Assembly: GCF_014298075.1 (NCBI RefSeq)
Contig: NZ_CP060418.1
Coordinates: forward strand, 5,022,001-5,086,000
Length of the DNA stretch: 64,000 nucleotides
Reading direction: 5' to 3'
Source: Enterobacter sp. JUb54
GTDB lineage: Bacteria; Pseudomonadota; Gammaproteobacteria; Enterobacterales; Enterobacteriaceae
Part shown: in pieces, positions 29,607-40,214 of the stretch
Numbering within the stretch: position 1 is the stretch's first letter
How the letters are laid out: the number at the start of each line of letters is the position of its first letter
The notes under the pieces: model-generated
What the model was told of the DNA's origin: nothing
The model's input: only the letters and a program-made list of their open reading frames with translations
The model's database searches: none
Translations under genes and position numbers: made by a program

Positions 29607-30002
29607 ATGACCAGCCGTTTTATGCTGATATTCTCCGCGATCAGCGGTTTTATTTTTGTGGCTCTGGGCGCCTTCGGCGCACACGTGCTGAGTCGCACCA
29701 TTGGGGCGACAGAAATGGCCTGGATCCATACCGGGCTTGAGTACCAGGCGTTCCATACGCTGGCGATTTTCGGCCTGGCGGTGGCGATGCAGCGTCGCAT
29801 CAGCATCTGGTTCTACTGGAGCAGCGTGTTTATGGCGCTCGGTACCGTATTATTCAGCGGCAGCCTCTATTGCCTGGCGCTGTCGCATTTGCGCCTGTGG
29901 GCGTTTGTTACGCCGGTGGGAGGCGTGAGCTTCCTCGCTGGTTGGGTATTAATGTTAATTGGTGCAATTCGTCTGAAACGTAAGGGCGTTGTTCATGAAT
30001 AA
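29607..30002 (+). CDS. ygdD: DUF423 small membrane protein YgdD
   Basis: 131 residues with four hydrophobic segments and the DUF423 pattern [12 protein letters not shown]. It is an inner-membrane protein with no established function. It overlaps rlmM by eight bases, as in E. coli, so its translation is coupled to the methyltransferase gene. Confidence 0.95.
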   Translation: MTSRFMLIFSAISGFIFVALGAFGAHVLSRTIGATEMAWIHTGLEYQAFHTLAIFGLAVAMQRRISIWFYWSSVFMALGTVLFSGSLYCLALSHLRLWAFVTPVGGVSFLAGWVLMLIGAIRLKRKGVVHE

Positions 30003-31095
30003 GGTTGTCCTCTATTGTCGCCCCGGGTTTGAGAAGGAGTGCGCAGCAGAAATTACGGACAAGGCTTCCCGCCTTGATATCTTTGGCTTTGCCCGGGTTA
30101 AAGAAGACTCTGGCTATGTCATTTTTGAATGCTATCAGATGGAAGATGGCGACAAGCTGGTACGCGACCTGCCGTTCAGCTCGCTGGTGTTTGCCCGTCA
30201 GATGTTTGTGGTTGGCGAGCTGTTGCGCGACCTGCCGCCAGAAGACCGCATCACGCCGATTGTCGGCATGCTGCAGGGCGTGGTGGAGAAGGGTGGCGAT
30301 CTGCGGGTTGAAGTGGCCGACACCAACGAAAGCAAAGAGCTGATGAAGTTCTGCCGTAAACTGACGGTTCCGCTGCGCGCCGCGCTGCGCGAAGCTGGCG
30401 TGCTGACCAACTATGAAACGCCAAAACGTCCGGTAGTGCACGTGTTCTTTATTGCCCCTGGCTGCTGCTACACCGGTTATTCCTACACCACCAACAATTC
30501 GCCATTCTATATGGGGATCCCGCGTCTCAAGTTCCCGTCCGATGCGCCGAGCCGTTCAACGCTGAAGCTGGAAGAGGCGTTCCACGTCTTTATTCCTGCC
30601 GATGAGTGGGACGAGCGCCTGGGCAACGGCATGTATGCGGTAGACCTCGGGGCCTGCCCTGGCGGCTGGACCTATCAGCTGGTCAAACGCAATATGTGGG
30701 TGTCGTCAGTGGATAACGGCCCGATGGCGCAGAGCCTGATGGATACCGGGCAGGTGACCTGGCTGCGTGAAGATGGATTCCGCTACCGTCCAACCCGCAA
30801 CAACATCTCGTGGATGGTCTGCGATATGGTGGAAAAACCGGCTAAAGTGGCGGCGCTGATGGCCCAGTGGCTGGTGAATGGCTGGTGTCGTGAAACCATC
30901 TTCAACCTCAAACTGCCGATGAAAAAGCGTTACGAAGAGCTGTCGCGTAACCTGGCCTATATCCAGGAACAGTTGGATGAACACGGCATTAATGCGCAGA
31001 TCCAGGCGCGTCAGCTGTATCACGATCGTGAAGAAGTGACGGTGCACATTCGTCGCCTGTGGGCGGCAGTTGGCGGGCGTCGTGACGAGCGCTAA
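29995..31095 (+). CDS. rlmM: 23S rRNA 2'-O-ribose C2498 methyltransferase RlmM
   Basis: 366 residues, as in E. coli. N-terminal THUMP-like region, then a Rossmann methyltransferase domain with the SAM motif [16 protein letters not shown]. The catalytic set includes the lysine in [13 protein letters not shown]. It methylates C2498 of 23S rRNA using SAM. The ATG at 29995 ([16 protein letters not shown]) is preferred over the one two codons upstream. It is followed by hairpin-rich sequence before convergent fucR. Confidence 0.97.
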   Translation: MNKVVLYCRPGFEKECAAEITDKASRLDIFGFARVKEDSGYVIFECYQMEDGDKLVRDLPFSSLVFARQMFVVGELLRDLPPEDRITPIVGMLQGVVEKGGDLRVEVADTNESKELMKFCRKLTVPLRAALREAGVLTNYETPKRPVVHVFFIAPGCCYTGYSYTTNNSPFYMGIPRLKFPSDAPSRSTLKLEEAFHVFIPADEWDERLGNGMYAVDLGACPGGWTYQLVKRNMWVSSVDNGPMAQSLMDTGQVTWLREDGFRYRPTRNNISWMVCDMVEKPAKVAALMAQWLVNGWCRETIFNLKLPMKKRYEELSRNLAYIQEQLDEHGINAQIQARQLYHDREEVTVHIRRLWAAVGGRRDER

Positions 31096-31192
31096 GCGCC
31101 TGTGAACGTCCGGAGATACCCGTCTTCAGTCACCGCATGAAGAGGGTATCGCGGCGCCGCCTGTCGGCGCCGTACCCGCTGTGCCGATGGCG

Positions 31193-31909
31193 CTACTTTG
31201 CCGCCAGCTGTTCATCAGAAATAATATGTGTCACATCATCAAGATGGCCAATGCTGGCCTCTCCCGAACGATTAAACTTACTTTTGTCGATCAGCAGTAA
31301 CGACTGCGCCGCGCGTTTGAGCAGCAGCGATTTAAACTCGGCATTCACGGTATTCGAATCCCACAGCGCACCGTTGCTATCGATGCCTTCGCAGGAAAAA
31401 ATAAACAGGTCGATCTCCAGCGATTTAAGCTGCGAGACCAGCGACGGACTGACGTAGCAGCCATATTTGCGTTGCAGAGTGCCGCCGGAGCAGGTGAGCT
31501 GAATATTTTCGCGCTTGCTCAGCTCCTGGCAAATAGGCTGGCTGTTGGTAAACACGTGCAGGTTGATATCCGGCAGCTGACGGGCCAGATACCAGCAGGT
31601 GGAGCTGGCATCCAGGGCGATCACCATCCCTTCGTCGATCCACGCCAGCGCGCCGCGGGCGATGTCCGCTTTATGGGCATAATGGCTTTTGAGGCGGATG
31701 TGAAACGGATCGCCGCTGTCCTGGCTCTCCCGATGAATGATTTTGACCCGCCCGTGGTTACGCAACACTTTTCCCCGGGACTGCAGGTCACTGAGATCGC
31801 GGCGAATCGTCTCTTTGCTGACGTTAAGCTGGAGCGATAAGGCTTCGGTCGTCAGGCTACTGTGGCTGATTAGCAGGTCTATTATCGCTTGCTGGCGTGC
31901 CGCTTTCAT
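31193..31909 (-). CDS. fucR: L-fucose operon activator FucR
   Basis: 238 residues (E. coli 243). DeoR family: N-terminal winged helix (LLISHSSLTTEALSLQLNVSKETIRRDL) and a C-terminal sugar-phosphate sensor domain. In E. coli it activates the divergent fucPIKUR and fucAO units in response to fuculose-1-phosphate. It is last in the minus-strand unit, separated from fucU by a 56-base hairpin-forming gap. Confidence 0.96.
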   Translation of the reverse strand: MKAARQQAIIDLLISHSSLTTEALSLQLNVSKETIRRDLSDLQSRGKVLRNHGRVKIIHRESQDSGDPFHIRLKSHYAHKADIARGALAWIDEGMVIALDASSTCWYLARQLPDINLHVFTNSQPICQELSKRENIQLTCSGGTLQRKYGCYVSPSLVSQLKSLEIDLFIFSCEGIDSNGALWDSNTVNAEFKSLLLKRAAQSLLLIDKSKFNRSGEASIGHLDDVTHIISDEQLAAK

Positions 31910-31965
31910 TGTCTCATCCTGTCATTCGATGAGCGCCCGCATCAGGCGGACGCTCCGGCATGAGA

Positions 31966-32388
31966 TTACGGCGTTACTCCTTTTTTTAAAAGAATATTCC
32001 CGTACTTAGCACGCTCGCCTGTGATAACGATCGCAAAGGCTTTTTGCGCCCGTTCATAGAAGGCAAAGCGGTCGATACGCGTGATCTCCGGGCAGGGGCC
32101 CTGGTACGAAAGCGCGTCGCGGTAGCGTGTTTCCACCTGCGGGTCGAGCGTATCGCCCTCTACCACCGCCATCATCACCAGCGGCGGCGCGTAGCTGTCC
32201 AGCTCAAACAGCGGAATAATCGCCCGCAGCAGATCGCTGACCAACAGGCCGTCGGCGCGCAGCACCTGTGGCCCGACGCTGTGGGCCGGGAAGTGGGCGT
32301 CGGAGAAAATAATTTCATCCCCATGTCCCATCTCCGCCAGCACCTTAAGCAGTTCCGGCGAGATAAGCGGCGAGATCGTTTTTAACAT
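31966..32388 (-). CDS. fucU: L-fucose mutarotase FucU
   Basis: 140 residues, as in E. coli. RbsD/FucU fold enzyme that interconverts alpha- and beta-fucopyranose, giving the form FucI uses. Marks are the [17 protein letters not shown] segment near residues 17-33 and the C-terminal [15 protein letters not shown]. Its start lies one base beyond the fucK stop. Confidence 0.97.
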   Translation of the reverse strand: MLKTISPLISPELLKVLAEMGHGDEIIFSDAHFPAHSVGPQVLRADGLLVSDLLRAIIPLFELDSYAPPLVMMAVVEGDTLDPQVETRYRDALSYQGPCPEITRIDRFAFYERAQKAFAIVITGERAKYGNILLKKGVTP

Positions 32389-32389
32389 T

Positions 32390-33808
32390 TCAGGCTCCCT
32401 CTGTCAGTTCAGGTTCGGTTTGCGGATAAAAGTAACGGTAATGATAGTCCACCTGGGCTCTGGCCTCCTCGGGGGTAGCAAATTCCCCTGCGCCAGACCA
32501 GGCGTACATCGCCGCGCCGGCAACGGTGGTTTCGGCATCATCCAGGACTTTGATCGGGATATTCAACATGTTGGCTTTGATTTGATTCCACAGCAGGTTG
32601 CGACTACCGCCGCCAACCAGCAGCAGTTCGCTGGCGTTAAAGTGGCCGATGGTTTCCAGGGTGCGCAGGTTATTGCGCAGCTGAGCGGCTAAGCCTTCCA
32701 GCGCGGCGCGATAAAAATGGCCACGGGTGGTATTGAGCGTGACGCCTTGCCAGCCGGCATTGTGGCAGGCGAGCAGATCGCACTGCATGGTTACGCCCCC
32801 GGCGCCGTCGGGGATTTGGCGGGCCTCGTCAATCAGAGTTTTCCACGGTGTTTCCGCGGTCCAGAGCAGCTGGCGTACCCACTCCAGCACGCCGGATGCC
32901 AGCCACTGCATGCCGGGATTAGCCAGTCCGGCATGGCTGTCCAGCTCGCAGGTGGAACCGGGATACTGGCTGAGCAGGGACGTGTTGACCCTGGCGCTAC
33001 GCACCATCAGGATTTCCCAGGTCCCGGAGGAGAGTACCGGTTCATCCTGCTGCGCACCGGCGCCGAACAGGGCAAATTGCGTGTCGTGACCGGCAGAGAA
33101 CACCGGGATCCCGGCAGGCAGCCCCAGCAGCGTGGCGGCGGTATTTTGCAGGACGCCAATGCGTTCACCGGCTTCAACCAGCACAGGAAACAGACGACGT
33201 GGTATCCCGGCGGCACCGAGGATCGCCGGGCTAAAATCGCGCTGATGAAGATCGAGCATCTGGCTGGTGCCGGCCATGGTGATATCGGTGGTGAACGCCC
33301 CGGTTAAGCGCTGGTTGATTAACGAGGAGATAAACAACCAGGCGTGGGCTTTTTCCAGCAGCTGCGGGTGGTTCTCTTTGAGCCACACCAGCTTATATAG
33401 CGTATTGAAGCTGAATGCGCCGACGCCGGAAATTTCCTGCAGCCGTTGCGGAGCCATGATGCGGCCGATGTTTTCCATCACCGCGAGCGTGCGCGGGCAT
33501 TTCCAGCTGATGATCGGGTAGAGCAGCTCGCCCTGTTCATCGACCAGCGCACCGTCCACGCCAAAGGTGGTCACGGTGATGCCGCGGATCCGGCAGTGAG
33601 CCAGCTCCGCGCTCAGGCGCCGGCAGCACTCGGCGAAGCGTTGCAGAATGGCGTCCAGCGACCACTGGTGCCAGGCCGCGTTCTCGCAGGCGCTCTCGCT
33701 GGCGTTGGCAGTCGATGCCCGGGCGACAATCTTCCCCTGGCGGTCGACGGCGATGGCCCGCACGTTGGTGGCGCCGCAATCGAGGACCAGGATGACTTCA
33801 TTTTTCAT
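32390..33808 (-). CDS. fucK: L-fuculokinase FucK
   Basis: 472 residues. FGGY-family sugar kinase that phosphorylates L-fuculose at C1. The N-terminal phosphate loop [15 protein letters not shown], the central [13 protein letters not shown] and the C-terminal [14 protein letters not shown] adenosine motif are present. An in-frame extension upstream to 33985 is unlike the family and overlaps the end of fucI, so ATG 33808 ([10 protein letters not shown]) is the start. A hairpin without T-run separates it from fucI. Confidence 0.97.
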   Translation of the reverse strand: MKNEVILVLDCGATNVRAIAVDRQGKIVARASTANASESACENAAWHQWSLDAILQRFAECCRRLSAELAHCRIRGITVTTFGVDGALVDEQGELLYPIISWKCPRTLAVMENIGRIMAPQRLQEISGVGAFSFNTLYKLVWLKENHPQLLEKAHAWLFISSLINQRLTGAFTTDITMAGTSQMLDLHQRDFSPAILGAAGIPRRLFPVLVEAGERIGVLQNTAATLLGLPAGIPVFSAGHDTQFALFGAGAQQDEPVLSSGTWEILMVRSARVNTSLLSQYPGSTCELDSHAGLANPGMQWLASGVLEWVRQLLWTAETPWKTLIDEARQIPDGAGGVTMQCDLLACHNAGWQGVTLNTTRGHFYRAALEGLAAQLRNNLRTLETIGHFNASELLLVGGGSRNLLWNQIKANMLNIPIKVLDDAETTVAGAAMYAWSGAGEFATPEEARAQVDYHYRYFYPQTEPELTEGA

Positions 33809-33831
33809 AATCTCTCCCAGCAAACAATTAC

Positions 33832-33853
33832 GCCCTCCCGCATTGGGGAGGGC
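33832..33853 (-). other. Intercistronic hairpin between fucI and fucK
   Basis: Perfect 8-bp stem GCCCTCCC/GGGAGGGC with a six-base loop in the 53-base gap. There is no T-run, so it more likely protects the 3' end of upstream message or tunes the fucI:fucK ratio than terminates. Confidence 0.6.
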
Positions 33854-33861
33854 GCAGCGCA

Positions 33862-35637
33862 TTAACGTTTGTACAGCGGTCCGTAATTCTGACAGGCGCG
33901 ATAATCCTGACCTTCGCTGTCCATGCCGTGGGCTGACCAACTGGAAGGCCGGTAGATTTTGCCCTCTTCCACGTTGTGCATGCACACCGGAATACGCAGC
34001 ATCGACGCCAGGGTAATAAAGTCAGCCCCGACGTGACCAATGGTCAGCACCCCGTGGTTGGCGCCCCAGTTAGCCATCACCGAGTAGACATCGGCGAACG
34101 GGCCTTTGCCGGTCAGGCGCGGCGCAAACCAGGTGGTAGGCCAGGTGGAGTTGGTTCGCGCATCGAGCTGGGCATGTACTTCTTCAGGTAAGTCGACGCT
34201 CCAGCCTTCCGCAATTTGCAGTACCGGCCCCAGCCCTTTGATGATGTTCACACGGGTCATGGTAAACGGCACGCCGCCTTCGGTCAGGAAGCGGGAGGAG
34301 AAGCCGCCGCCACGGAAATATTCGTGGATCGCCGGGCACCACTCGGTGGCCGCCAGGCAGGCATCGGCCTCCTGTTGCGTAATGTCCCAGTGCGGTTTGA
34401 TCGTCGGGTTACCGGCGCTGTCGCGCTGTTTGCAGGAGCCGTCGAGCGCCGCTGAACCGGAGTTAATCAGGTGAATAATACCGTGCTGCGCCAGGCCAGT
34501 AAGCGGCTGGCCGGTGACGCGTTCGACGGCATCTGGCGACCAGTAGGTACGCACGTCGGCAAAGACCTGCGCGGTACCGGTCAGCTGGTGGCCCATCAGC
34601 ATCGCCACCCCGTTAAGGCTGTCGTTCTCGGTGGCGACAACGAACGGTTCACGCACGCCGTTCCAGTCGAAGGAACTGTTGAGCAGCGCCTCGGCGGTGT
34701 CGCCGTTGGGGTATTGATCGGTCCAGTGACGCTGGCCCTGGAAGCCGGCGGCAATGGCGTTAAAGCCCAGCGACTCTTCAACCAGCCCTTTTTCCGCCAG
34801 CTTGCTGTTGCCCTGCATCATGTCGCGAATGCACATCGCCATCAGCAGGCTCTCTTTCAGCACTGCGCGGCTCTGTTCTTCATTGCGCTTATACTGCTGG
34901 GCGTTCTGGTCCTCGCCATAGCGGAAGTTTTTATCCGCCCAGGCCAGCGCCATTTCCAGTTCGACTTCATCATAGATCTTCTGGTCGATGCGGCGGCGCA
35001 GCTCGGTCATATCCACCGCCTGAACCTTCATCCCCAGCCAGGATTCAAAGAAGTTATGGTCGACGATGGAGCCGGCGATGCCCATCGATACGCCGCCAAC
35101 GGAGAGGTAGCTTTTGCCTTTCATGCTGGCAACGGCCAGCCCGGCGCGGGCAAAACGCAGCAGCTTTTCTTCGACGTCGGCCGGGATGGTGTTGTCGTCA
35201 GCATCCTGAACGTCATGGCCGTAGATAGAAAAGGCCGGAATGCCTTTCTGAGTGTGGGCGGCCAGCGCGGCGGCGAGATACACGGCGCCGGGGCGCTCGG
35301 TGCCGTTGAAGCCCCAGATGGCCTTCGGGCGCATCGGGTCCATATCGATGGTTTCGCTGCCGTAGCACCAGCAAGGGGTGACGGTAATGGTCAGGCCGAC
35401 GTTCTGACGGCTGAACTTCTCTTCACAGGCGGCGGATTCCGCCATGCCTGCGATACAGGTGTCGGCAATCACGCACTCAATCTGCGCGCCGCAGGCATGA
35501 CGGAGCTTCTCGCCGATCAGCGCGGCGGTGGCTTTCGCCATGTTCATGGTTTGTTCTTCCAGCGATTCGCGGACACCCATACGACGTCCGTCAATCACCG
35601 GGCGAATACCAATTTTCGGTAAGCTGATACTTTTCAT
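33862..35637 (-). CDS. fucI: L-fucose isomerase FucI
   Basis: 591 residues, as in E. coli. Mn-dependent ketol isomerase converting L-fucose to L-fuculose. Metal ligands E337 (TENDS) and D361 (DVRTYWSPD) occur at the E. coli positions, and the C-terminal histidine region is complete. It is the second gene of the minus-strand fucPIKUR unit, 30 bases after fucP. Confidence 0.98.
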   Translation of the reverse strand: MKSISLPKIGIRPVIDGRRMGVRESLEEQTMNMAKATAALIGEKLRHACGAQIECVIADTCIAGMAESAACEEKFSRQNVGLTITVTPCWCYGSETIDMDPMRPKAIWGFNGTERPGAVYLAAALAAHTQKGIPAFSIYGHDVQDADDNTIPADVEEKLLRFARAGLAVASMKGKSYLSVGGVSMGIAGSIVDHNFFESWLGMKVQAVDMTELRRRIDQKIYDEVELEMALAWADKNFRYGEDQNAQQYKRNEEQSRAVLKESLLMAMCIRDMMQGNSKLAEKGLVEESLGFNAIAAGFQGQRHWTDQYPNGDTAEALLNSSFDWNGVREPFVVATENDSLNGVAMLMGHQLTGTAQVFADVRTYWSPDAVERVTGQPLTGLAQHGIIHLINSGSAALDGSCKQRDSAGNPTIKPHWDITQQEADACLAATEWCPAIHEYFRGGGFSSRFLTEGGVPFTMTRVNIIKGLGPVLQIAEGWSVDLPEEVHAQLDARTNSTWPTTWFAPRLTGKGPFADVYSVMANWGANHGVLTIGHVGADFITLASMLRIPVCMHNVEEGKIYRPSSWSAHGMDSEGQDYRACQNYGPLYKR

Positions 35638-35667
35638 TTCAGACTCCTCACGTTATTCGGAAAATGT

Positions 35668-36978
35668 TCAGTGTGTTGCCGCTTGTGAACGGAAGCGGGC
35701 AAAAATAAAGATGACGGCAAAGCACAGCGCCGGGACCAGTTCTGCGGTAGGGATATTGCCGGCGGCATCGCTGACAAAGCCCATCACCGGCGTGACGATC
35801 CCGCCGCCGATAATCGTCATGACGATAAACGACGACCCGTATTTGGTGTCCTGTCCGAGGTTTTTGATCCCCAGCGAGAAGATGGTCGGGTACTGAATGG
35901 ACATAAATGCGCTGCACAAGGTCAGGGCCAGCAGGCCGATATGCCCGCCGCTGATGGCAGAGATCAGGCACAGCACCATGGCCAGCAGGGCATAGGCCGC
36001 GAGCACTTTATGCGGGGCAAAGCGGCTGATAAGCCAGGTTCCGCTAAAACGGCCGATAAAGAAGCACATCATGGTGCCTGTCAGGTAGTTGGCGGCGAAC
36101 CCAGGGGTCATGCCGGGGATCTCTTCAATGGCGTAGCGGATCAGATAGCTCCAGCAGGCGGTTTGCGCACCGACGTAGCAGAATTGTGCCAGCACCGCCC
36201 AGCGCCAGTGGCGAATGCGGGCAAGTCTGGCAAACGAGGCCATGAAGGAACTCTGTTCGGTTTCACTGTGGTCGTCACTCTGTAGCGCCGGGAATTTCGC
36301 CAGCATGATCAGCAGGGCAACCAGCAGTACGATAGCGACGATAATCATGTACGGGGTCTGAACCGACAGGACCAGGCTGTGTTTGTAGGCGCTGAGTTGC
36401 TCAGGGGCCATTTTATCGAGCACCTCCTGAGATTGATGCGGCACGCGTGACAAAATAAGACTTTGCCCAAATACCACCGCAATAATGGCGCCAAAGGAGT
36501 TAAACGTTTGTGCCAGATTGAGACGGAAGTGACCGCCGCTTTCTGGCCCTAATACCGTGACGAAAGGGTTGGCTGCGGTTTCAAGGCATCCGAGTCCGGC
36601 TGCGATAATAAAAAGGCCGATCAGAAATAAAGTGTAATTCATTATTTCAGCAGCAGGCCAGAATAGCGCTGCACCGAAAGCATATAAGAACAATCCGGTA
36701 ATAATACCCGCTTTATAACTAAGCTTTTTCATCAGTATCCCGGCAGGGATAGGAATGACAAAGTAGCCAAAATAAAATGCCGACTGAATCAACCCAGCCT
36801 GGAAATTACTTAAGGTAAAGGCCTGCTGGAATTGCGGCAGCAAAATGTCATTAAGGTTATTGGCGACAGCCCACAGAAAAAATAATGAACACAGTAAGGC
36901 AAATGGAATGATGTAGCGCTGGCGTTGGCCGACATCGACCGCGCGAAAGCTCTGCGTTTGTATTGTTGTATTTCCCAT
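35668..36978 (-). CDS. fucP: L-fucose:H+ symporter FucP
   Basis: 436 residues (E. coli 438). Major facilitator protein with about twelve hydrophobic segments, an N-terminal cytoplasmic tail and the conserved FFLWAVANNLNDILLPQFQ stretch holding the acidic residue used in proton coupling. It imports L-fucose across the inner membrane. It is the first gene of fucPIKUR, facing the fucA promoter across 598 bases that carry CRP-type sites. Confidence 0.97.
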   Translation of the reverse strand: MGNTTIQTQSFRAVDVGQRQRYIIPFALLCSLFFLWAVANNLNDILLPQFQQAFTLSNFQAGLIQSAFYFGYFVIPIPAGILMKKLSYKAGIITGLFLYAFGAALFWPAAEIMNYTLFLIGLFIIAAGLGCLETAANPFVTVLGPESGGHFRLNLAQTFNSFGAIIAVVFGQSLILSRVPHQSQEVLDKMAPEQLSAYKHSLVLSVQTPYMIIVAIVLLVALLIMLAKFPALQSDDHSETEQSSFMASFARLARIRHWRWAVLAQFCYVGAQTACWSYLIRYAIEEIPGMTPGFAANYLTGTMMCFFIGRFSGTWLISRFAPHKVLAAYALLAMVLCLISAISGGHIGLLALTLCSAFMSIQYPTIFSLGIKNLGQDTKYGSSFIVMTIIGGGIVTPVMGFVSDAAGNIPTAELVPALCFAVIFIFARFRSQAATH

Positions 36979-37171
36979 AGCATCCTCATTAGTTCAGAAG
37001 CATTATCAGCATCTTAAGAGTGCGGTTGATATTGTTCACCAGACCATCAGCAGAGTGAGTGCCTGTGCGTACAGATTCGCTATTCACCGTTTGCCACGAC
37101 ACTGCATTTTGAATAAATCGCGGAGTAAATGAATTCGTGGAGGTCATTTTCAAATAAAAAAGGGCTTTTAA

Positions 37172-37187
37172 TATGATAGCGGTCACA
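37172..37187. promoter_or_regulatory. CRP-type site in fucP-fucA interval (1)
   Basis: TATGA-TAGCGG-TCACA, one mismatch in the left arm compared with TGTGA-N6-TCACA. Confidence 0.6.
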
Positions 37188-37211
37188 TTTCCCCAGGTAA
37201 CGGTGATTTTA

Positions 37212-37227
37212 TGTGATAGCTATCACT
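37212..37227. promoter_or_regulatory. CRP-type site in fucP-fucA interval (2)
   Basis: TGTGA-TAGCTA-TCACT, nearly perfect against TGTGA-N6-TCACA. The fuc regulon of E. coli is CRP-dependent. Confidence 0.75.
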
Positions 37228-37245
37228 TTAATTTTCATAAAAGAA

Positions 37246-37351
37246 TGACCGTTTGCGACGATTTAATTTAAAAGCCACAGTCGGAGTGACCGATTTAATT
37301 TATTGTGGTGAAAACGGTCAGATGTTAAATGCCATTGATAAATGACCGTTT
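37246..37351. promoter_or_regulatory. Repeated TGACCGTTT half-sites, candidate FucR operators
   Basis: TGACCGTTT at 37246-37254 and 37343-37351, TGACCGATT at 37287-37295, and the inverted copy AAACGGTCA at 37312-37320. Repeated half-sites of this kind fit DeoR-family regulators. The link to FucR is inferred from position only. Confidence 0.5.
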
Positions 37352-37576
37352 AGAAACGGAAAAATAATAACGGGCATTTTTTTCTGCTGAAAGAGATGGC
37401 GTCGGAATTAAACCGCTGGAATTAGTTGATGGGGGTCACAGAATACGCTGATGTAAATTCCATTCTGATTATTCAATATGATCATAGCGAGTAACTATAA
37501 AGCTTATTCAACAGAACCAGAGCCGCGTGAAAACGGTTCTGTTGGTCGGGTTATGAATCACTGAGAGAGGTTAAGA

Positions 37577-38224
37577 ATGGAACGGAACAGACTGGCGCGA
37601 CAGATTATTGATACCTGCCTGGAGATGACCCGACTGGGGCTGAACCAGGGCACCGCAGGGAATGTCAGCGTGCGCTATCAGGGCGGAATGTTGATTACCC
37701 CGACGGGCATTCCTTATGAAAAGCTGACCGAGTCGCACATTGTGTGGATCGATGCAAACGGCCAGCACGAGCAGGGGAAACTGCCGTCGAGCGAGTGGCG
37801 TTTCCATATGGCGGCCTACCAGACCCGGCCCGATGCTCATGCGGTTGTTCATAACCACGCGGTGCACTGCACGGCGGTGTCGATCCTTAATCGTCCGATC
37901 CCGGCGATCCACTACATGATTGCCGCCGCCGGGGGAAACTCGATCCCCTGCGCGCCGTATGCCACGTTTGGCACCCGCGAGCTGTCTGAGTTTGTCGCCG
38001 TGGCGTTAAAAAATCGCAAAGCGACCTTGCTGCAACACCATGGCCTGATTGCCTGCGAAGAGAATCTGGAAAAGGCGCTGTGGCTGGCCCACGAAGTGGA
38101 AGTCCTGGCCCAGCTGTATCTCAGTACTCTGGCGATTGTCGACCCGGTTCCGGTGCTGGACGATGAGTCGATTGCCATCGTGCTGGAAAAATTCAAAACC
38201 TACGGGTTACGGATTGAAGAGTAA
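37577..38224 (+). CDS. fucA: L-fuculose-1-phosphate aldolase FucA
   Basis: 215 residues, as in E. coli. Class II zinc aldolase that splits fuculose-1-phosphate into dihydroxyacetone phosphate and L-lactaldehyde. The catalytic E73 and zinc ligands H92, H94 and H155 are at the E. coli positions (SSEWRFH, VHNHAVH, LQHHGLIA). It is preceded by GAGAGAGG and followed 25 bases later by fucO. Confidence 0.98.
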   Translation: MERNRLARQIIDTCLEMTRLGLNQGTAGNVSVRYQGGMLITPTGIPYEKLTESHIVWIDANGQHEQGKLPSSEWRFHMAAYQTRPDAHAVVHNHAVHCTAVSILNRPIPAIHYMIAAAGGNSIPCAPYATFGTRELSEFVAVALKNRKATLLQHHGLIACEENLEKALWLAHEVEVLAQLYLSTLAIVDPVPVLDDESIAIVLEKFKTYGLRIEE

Positions 38225-38249
38225 TTCGCAAAGCGAGCGGGAGGCAGCG

Positions 38250-39398
38250 ATGGCGAACAGAATGATTTTAAATGAGACGGCATGGTTTGGGCGGGGAGCG
38301 ATCGCCGCGTTAACCGATGAAGTGGCCCGTCGGGGATATCGTAAGGCGCTGATTGTGACTGATAAAAATCTGGCGCAATGCGGTACGGTTGAGCAGGTGA
38401 CCCGCAAGATGGATGCCGCGGGGCTGACGTGGGATCTCTTTGCCGGGGCGATACCTAATCCAACGATTGCCGTGGTGCAGGAAGGGCTGCGGGTATTCCA
38501 ACGCAGCGGCGCGGATTATCTGATCGCGATAGGCGGCGGCTCTCCGCAGGATACCGCGAAGGCGATCGGCATTATTAGCAATAACCCGGAATTTGCCGAC
38601 GTGCGCAGTCTGGAAGGTCTCTCGCCGACCCGCCAGCCGAGCGTGCCGATCATGGCCATCCCGACCACCGCCGGGACGGCGGCTGAGGTGACCATAAACT
38701 ACGTGATCACCGATGAAGACCAGCGGCGCAAATTTGTCTGTGTCGACCCGCATGATATTCCGCAGGTGGCGTTTATCGATGCCGATATGATGGACGGCAT
38801 GCCGCCGGCATTAAAAGCGGCGACCGGGGTAGATGCGCTGACCCATGCCATTGAAGGCTACATCACGCGGGCGGCGTGGGCGCTGACCGATGCGCTGCAC
38901 ATTAAAGCCATCGAGGTGATTGCCGGGGCGCTACGAGACTCGGTTGCCGGCGATCGCCAGGCGGGAGAGGCGATGGCGCTGGGGCAGTATATCGCCGGCA
39001 TGGGCTTTTCCAACGTGGGGCTGGGGTTGGTGCACGGCATGGCGCACCCTTTAGGGGCGTTTTATAACACTCCGCATGGGGTGGCAAATGCCATTTTATT
39101 GCCTCACGTGATGCGCTATAACGCCGACTTCAGCGGCGAGAAGTTTCGCGATATCGCCCGGGCCATGGGGGAGAAAGTCGAAGAGCTGAGTCTGGAACAG
39201 GCCCGGCAGTCGGCGGTTGACGCGGTCTTGCGCCTCAACCGCGATGTCGGGATCCCGCTGCATTTACGCGATGTCGGGGTTCGCAAAGAGGATATTCCGG
39301 CGCTGGCGCAGGCGGCTTTTGACGATGTCTGCACCGGCGGCAATCCGCGGGAAGCCAGCCTGGCAGACATTGTGGCGCTGTATCATACGGCCTGGTAG
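38250..39398 (+). CDS. fucO: L-lactaldehyde:1,2-propanediol oxidoreductase FucO
   Basis: 382 residues. Iron-dependent group III alcohol dehydrogenase that reduces L-lactaldehyde to 1,2-propanediol in anaerobic fucose fermentation. The NAD motif GGGSPQDTAKA and the metal ligands D195, H199, H262 and H276 (my numbering) are present. The frame is open upstream through fucA, but ATG 38250 after GGGAGG gives the family start MANRMILNETAW. A perfect 10-bp hairpin follows at 39419-39444. Confidence 0.97.
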   Translation: MANRMILNETAWFGRGAIAALTDEVARRGYRKALIVTDKNLAQCGTVEQVTRKMDAAGLTWDLFAGAIPNPTIAVVQEGLRVFQRSGADYLIAIGGGSPQDTAKAIGIISNNPEFADVRSLEGLSPTRQPSVPIMAIPTTAGTAAEVTINYVITDEDQRRKFVCVDPHDIPQVAFIDADMMDGMPPALKAATGVDALTHAIEGYITRAAWALTDALHIKAIEVIAGALRDSVAGDRQAGEAMALGQYIAGMGFSNVGLGLVHGMAHPLGAFYNTPHGVANAILLPHVMRYNADFSGEKFRDIARAMGEKVEELSLEQARQSAVDAVLRLNRDVGIPLHLRDVGVRKEDIPALAQAAFDDVCTGGNPREASLADIVALYHTAW

Positions 39399-39418
39399 AT
39401 AATGTTGTCGGGCAGTAC

Positions 39419-39444
39419 ACAGGGCGATACTGCTATCGCCCTGT
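39419..39444. terminator. Hairpin between convergent fucO and xni
   Basis: ACAGGGCGAT/ATCGCCCTGT, a perfect 10-bp stem with a six-base loop. No T-run is present on either side, so its action as a two-way transcription end is a guess. Confidence 0.55.
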
Positions 39445-39458
39445 CGCCGCAGGCAAAT

Positions 39459-40214
39459 TTACGGCGTCAGTCGTAGCTGCTGTAAATTGCCGTCGAGCTG
39501 CAGGTCGGTCTGCAGACGGGCGATCTCACGGCAGGTAAACGCCATCTCTTTATGCATTTCCAGCTTCTTGCGCCACTTCTCAGGTACGTCGGCCAGACGG
39601 GCGTAGATCCCCTCGAGGTCCTGAAAATCCGTCAACAGCTGTGCCGCGCTTTTAGGGCCGATCCCCGCCACACCCGGCACTTTTGAACTGCTGATCCCGG
39701 CAAGTCCCCAGTAATCGGGCAGCTGCTCGGGCGTGACGCCAAACTCATTAGCGATGAAAGGGGCATCCAGCCAGCGCTTTTGAAAGTAGTCGCGAATACG
39801 GATTGGGGGCGACAGCAGCTGGCAATAGCCTTTATCGGTGGAGACGATGGTCGCCTGATGCCCGGCGTGCGCGACTTTGATCGCCAGGGTGGCGGCGAGG
39901 TCGTCTGCTTCATTGCCTGCTAAGGTCCAGCAGCGGATCCCGCGTTGCTCAAAGGCCGCCCGCAGCGCGGGCATTTCAGCCTCCAGGGTTTCTGGCATCG
40001 GGGAACGCCCGGCTTTGTATTCCGGCAAACGCTGGTGGCGCCAGCCGTGAGCGCGGTCTTCATCATCAAACACCGCCACGGCATGCGTGGGCTGGCTATG
40101 AACGATGAGCTGTTCCAGCGCATGCAGGCAGGTATCCACGCAGGGAGAGCCCTGAACGGCATGGATGCGACGGATCAGATTGAGTGCGTCGACAATTAAC
40201 AGATGAACGGCCAC
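39459..40214 (-). CDS. xni: Flap endonuclease Xni (ExoIX)
   Basis: 251 residues, as in E. coli. FEN-family 5' nuclease-like protein with the acidic metal site [27 protein letters not shown] and the helix-hairpin-helix segment [21 protein letters not shown]. Like E. coli Xni it lacks some acidic residues of the second metal site of Pol I 5' nuclease. It acts on DNA flaps in vitro. In E. coli the next genes are sdaB and sdaC; here kdgT and kduI are interposed. Confidence 0.96.
   Translation of the reverse strand: MAVHLLIVDALNLIRRIHAVQGSPCVDTCLHALEQLIVHSQPTHAVAVFDDEDRAHGWRHQRLPEYKAGRSPMPETLEAEMPALRAAFEQRGIRCWTLAGNEADDLAATLAIKVAHAGHQATIVSTDKGYCQLLSPPIRIRDYFQKRWLDAPFIANEFGVTPEQLPDYWGLAGISSSKVPGVAGIGPKSAAQLLTDFQDLEGIYARLADVPEKWRKKLEMHKEMAFTCREIARLQTDLQLDGNLQQLRLTP

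Larger units (their letters stand above)
36979..37576. other. fucP-fucA divergent control region
   Basis: 598 bases, AT-rich, with no protein gene. It holds two CRP-type sites (37172-37187 and 37212-37227) and four copies of a TGACCGTTT-like half-site (37246-37351), described separately. The left part (36979-37140) shows nothing I can name. Confidence 0.7.

Noticed and set aside
33809-33985. Upstream extension of fucK
   Set aside because: The added residues overlap the end of fucI and are unlike FucK; ATG 33808 gives the family N-terminus.
34471-35622. 383-codon open frame antisense to fucI
   Set aside because: FucI is complete on the other strand with its metal ligands; the antisense frame is a by-product of GC-rich codon use.
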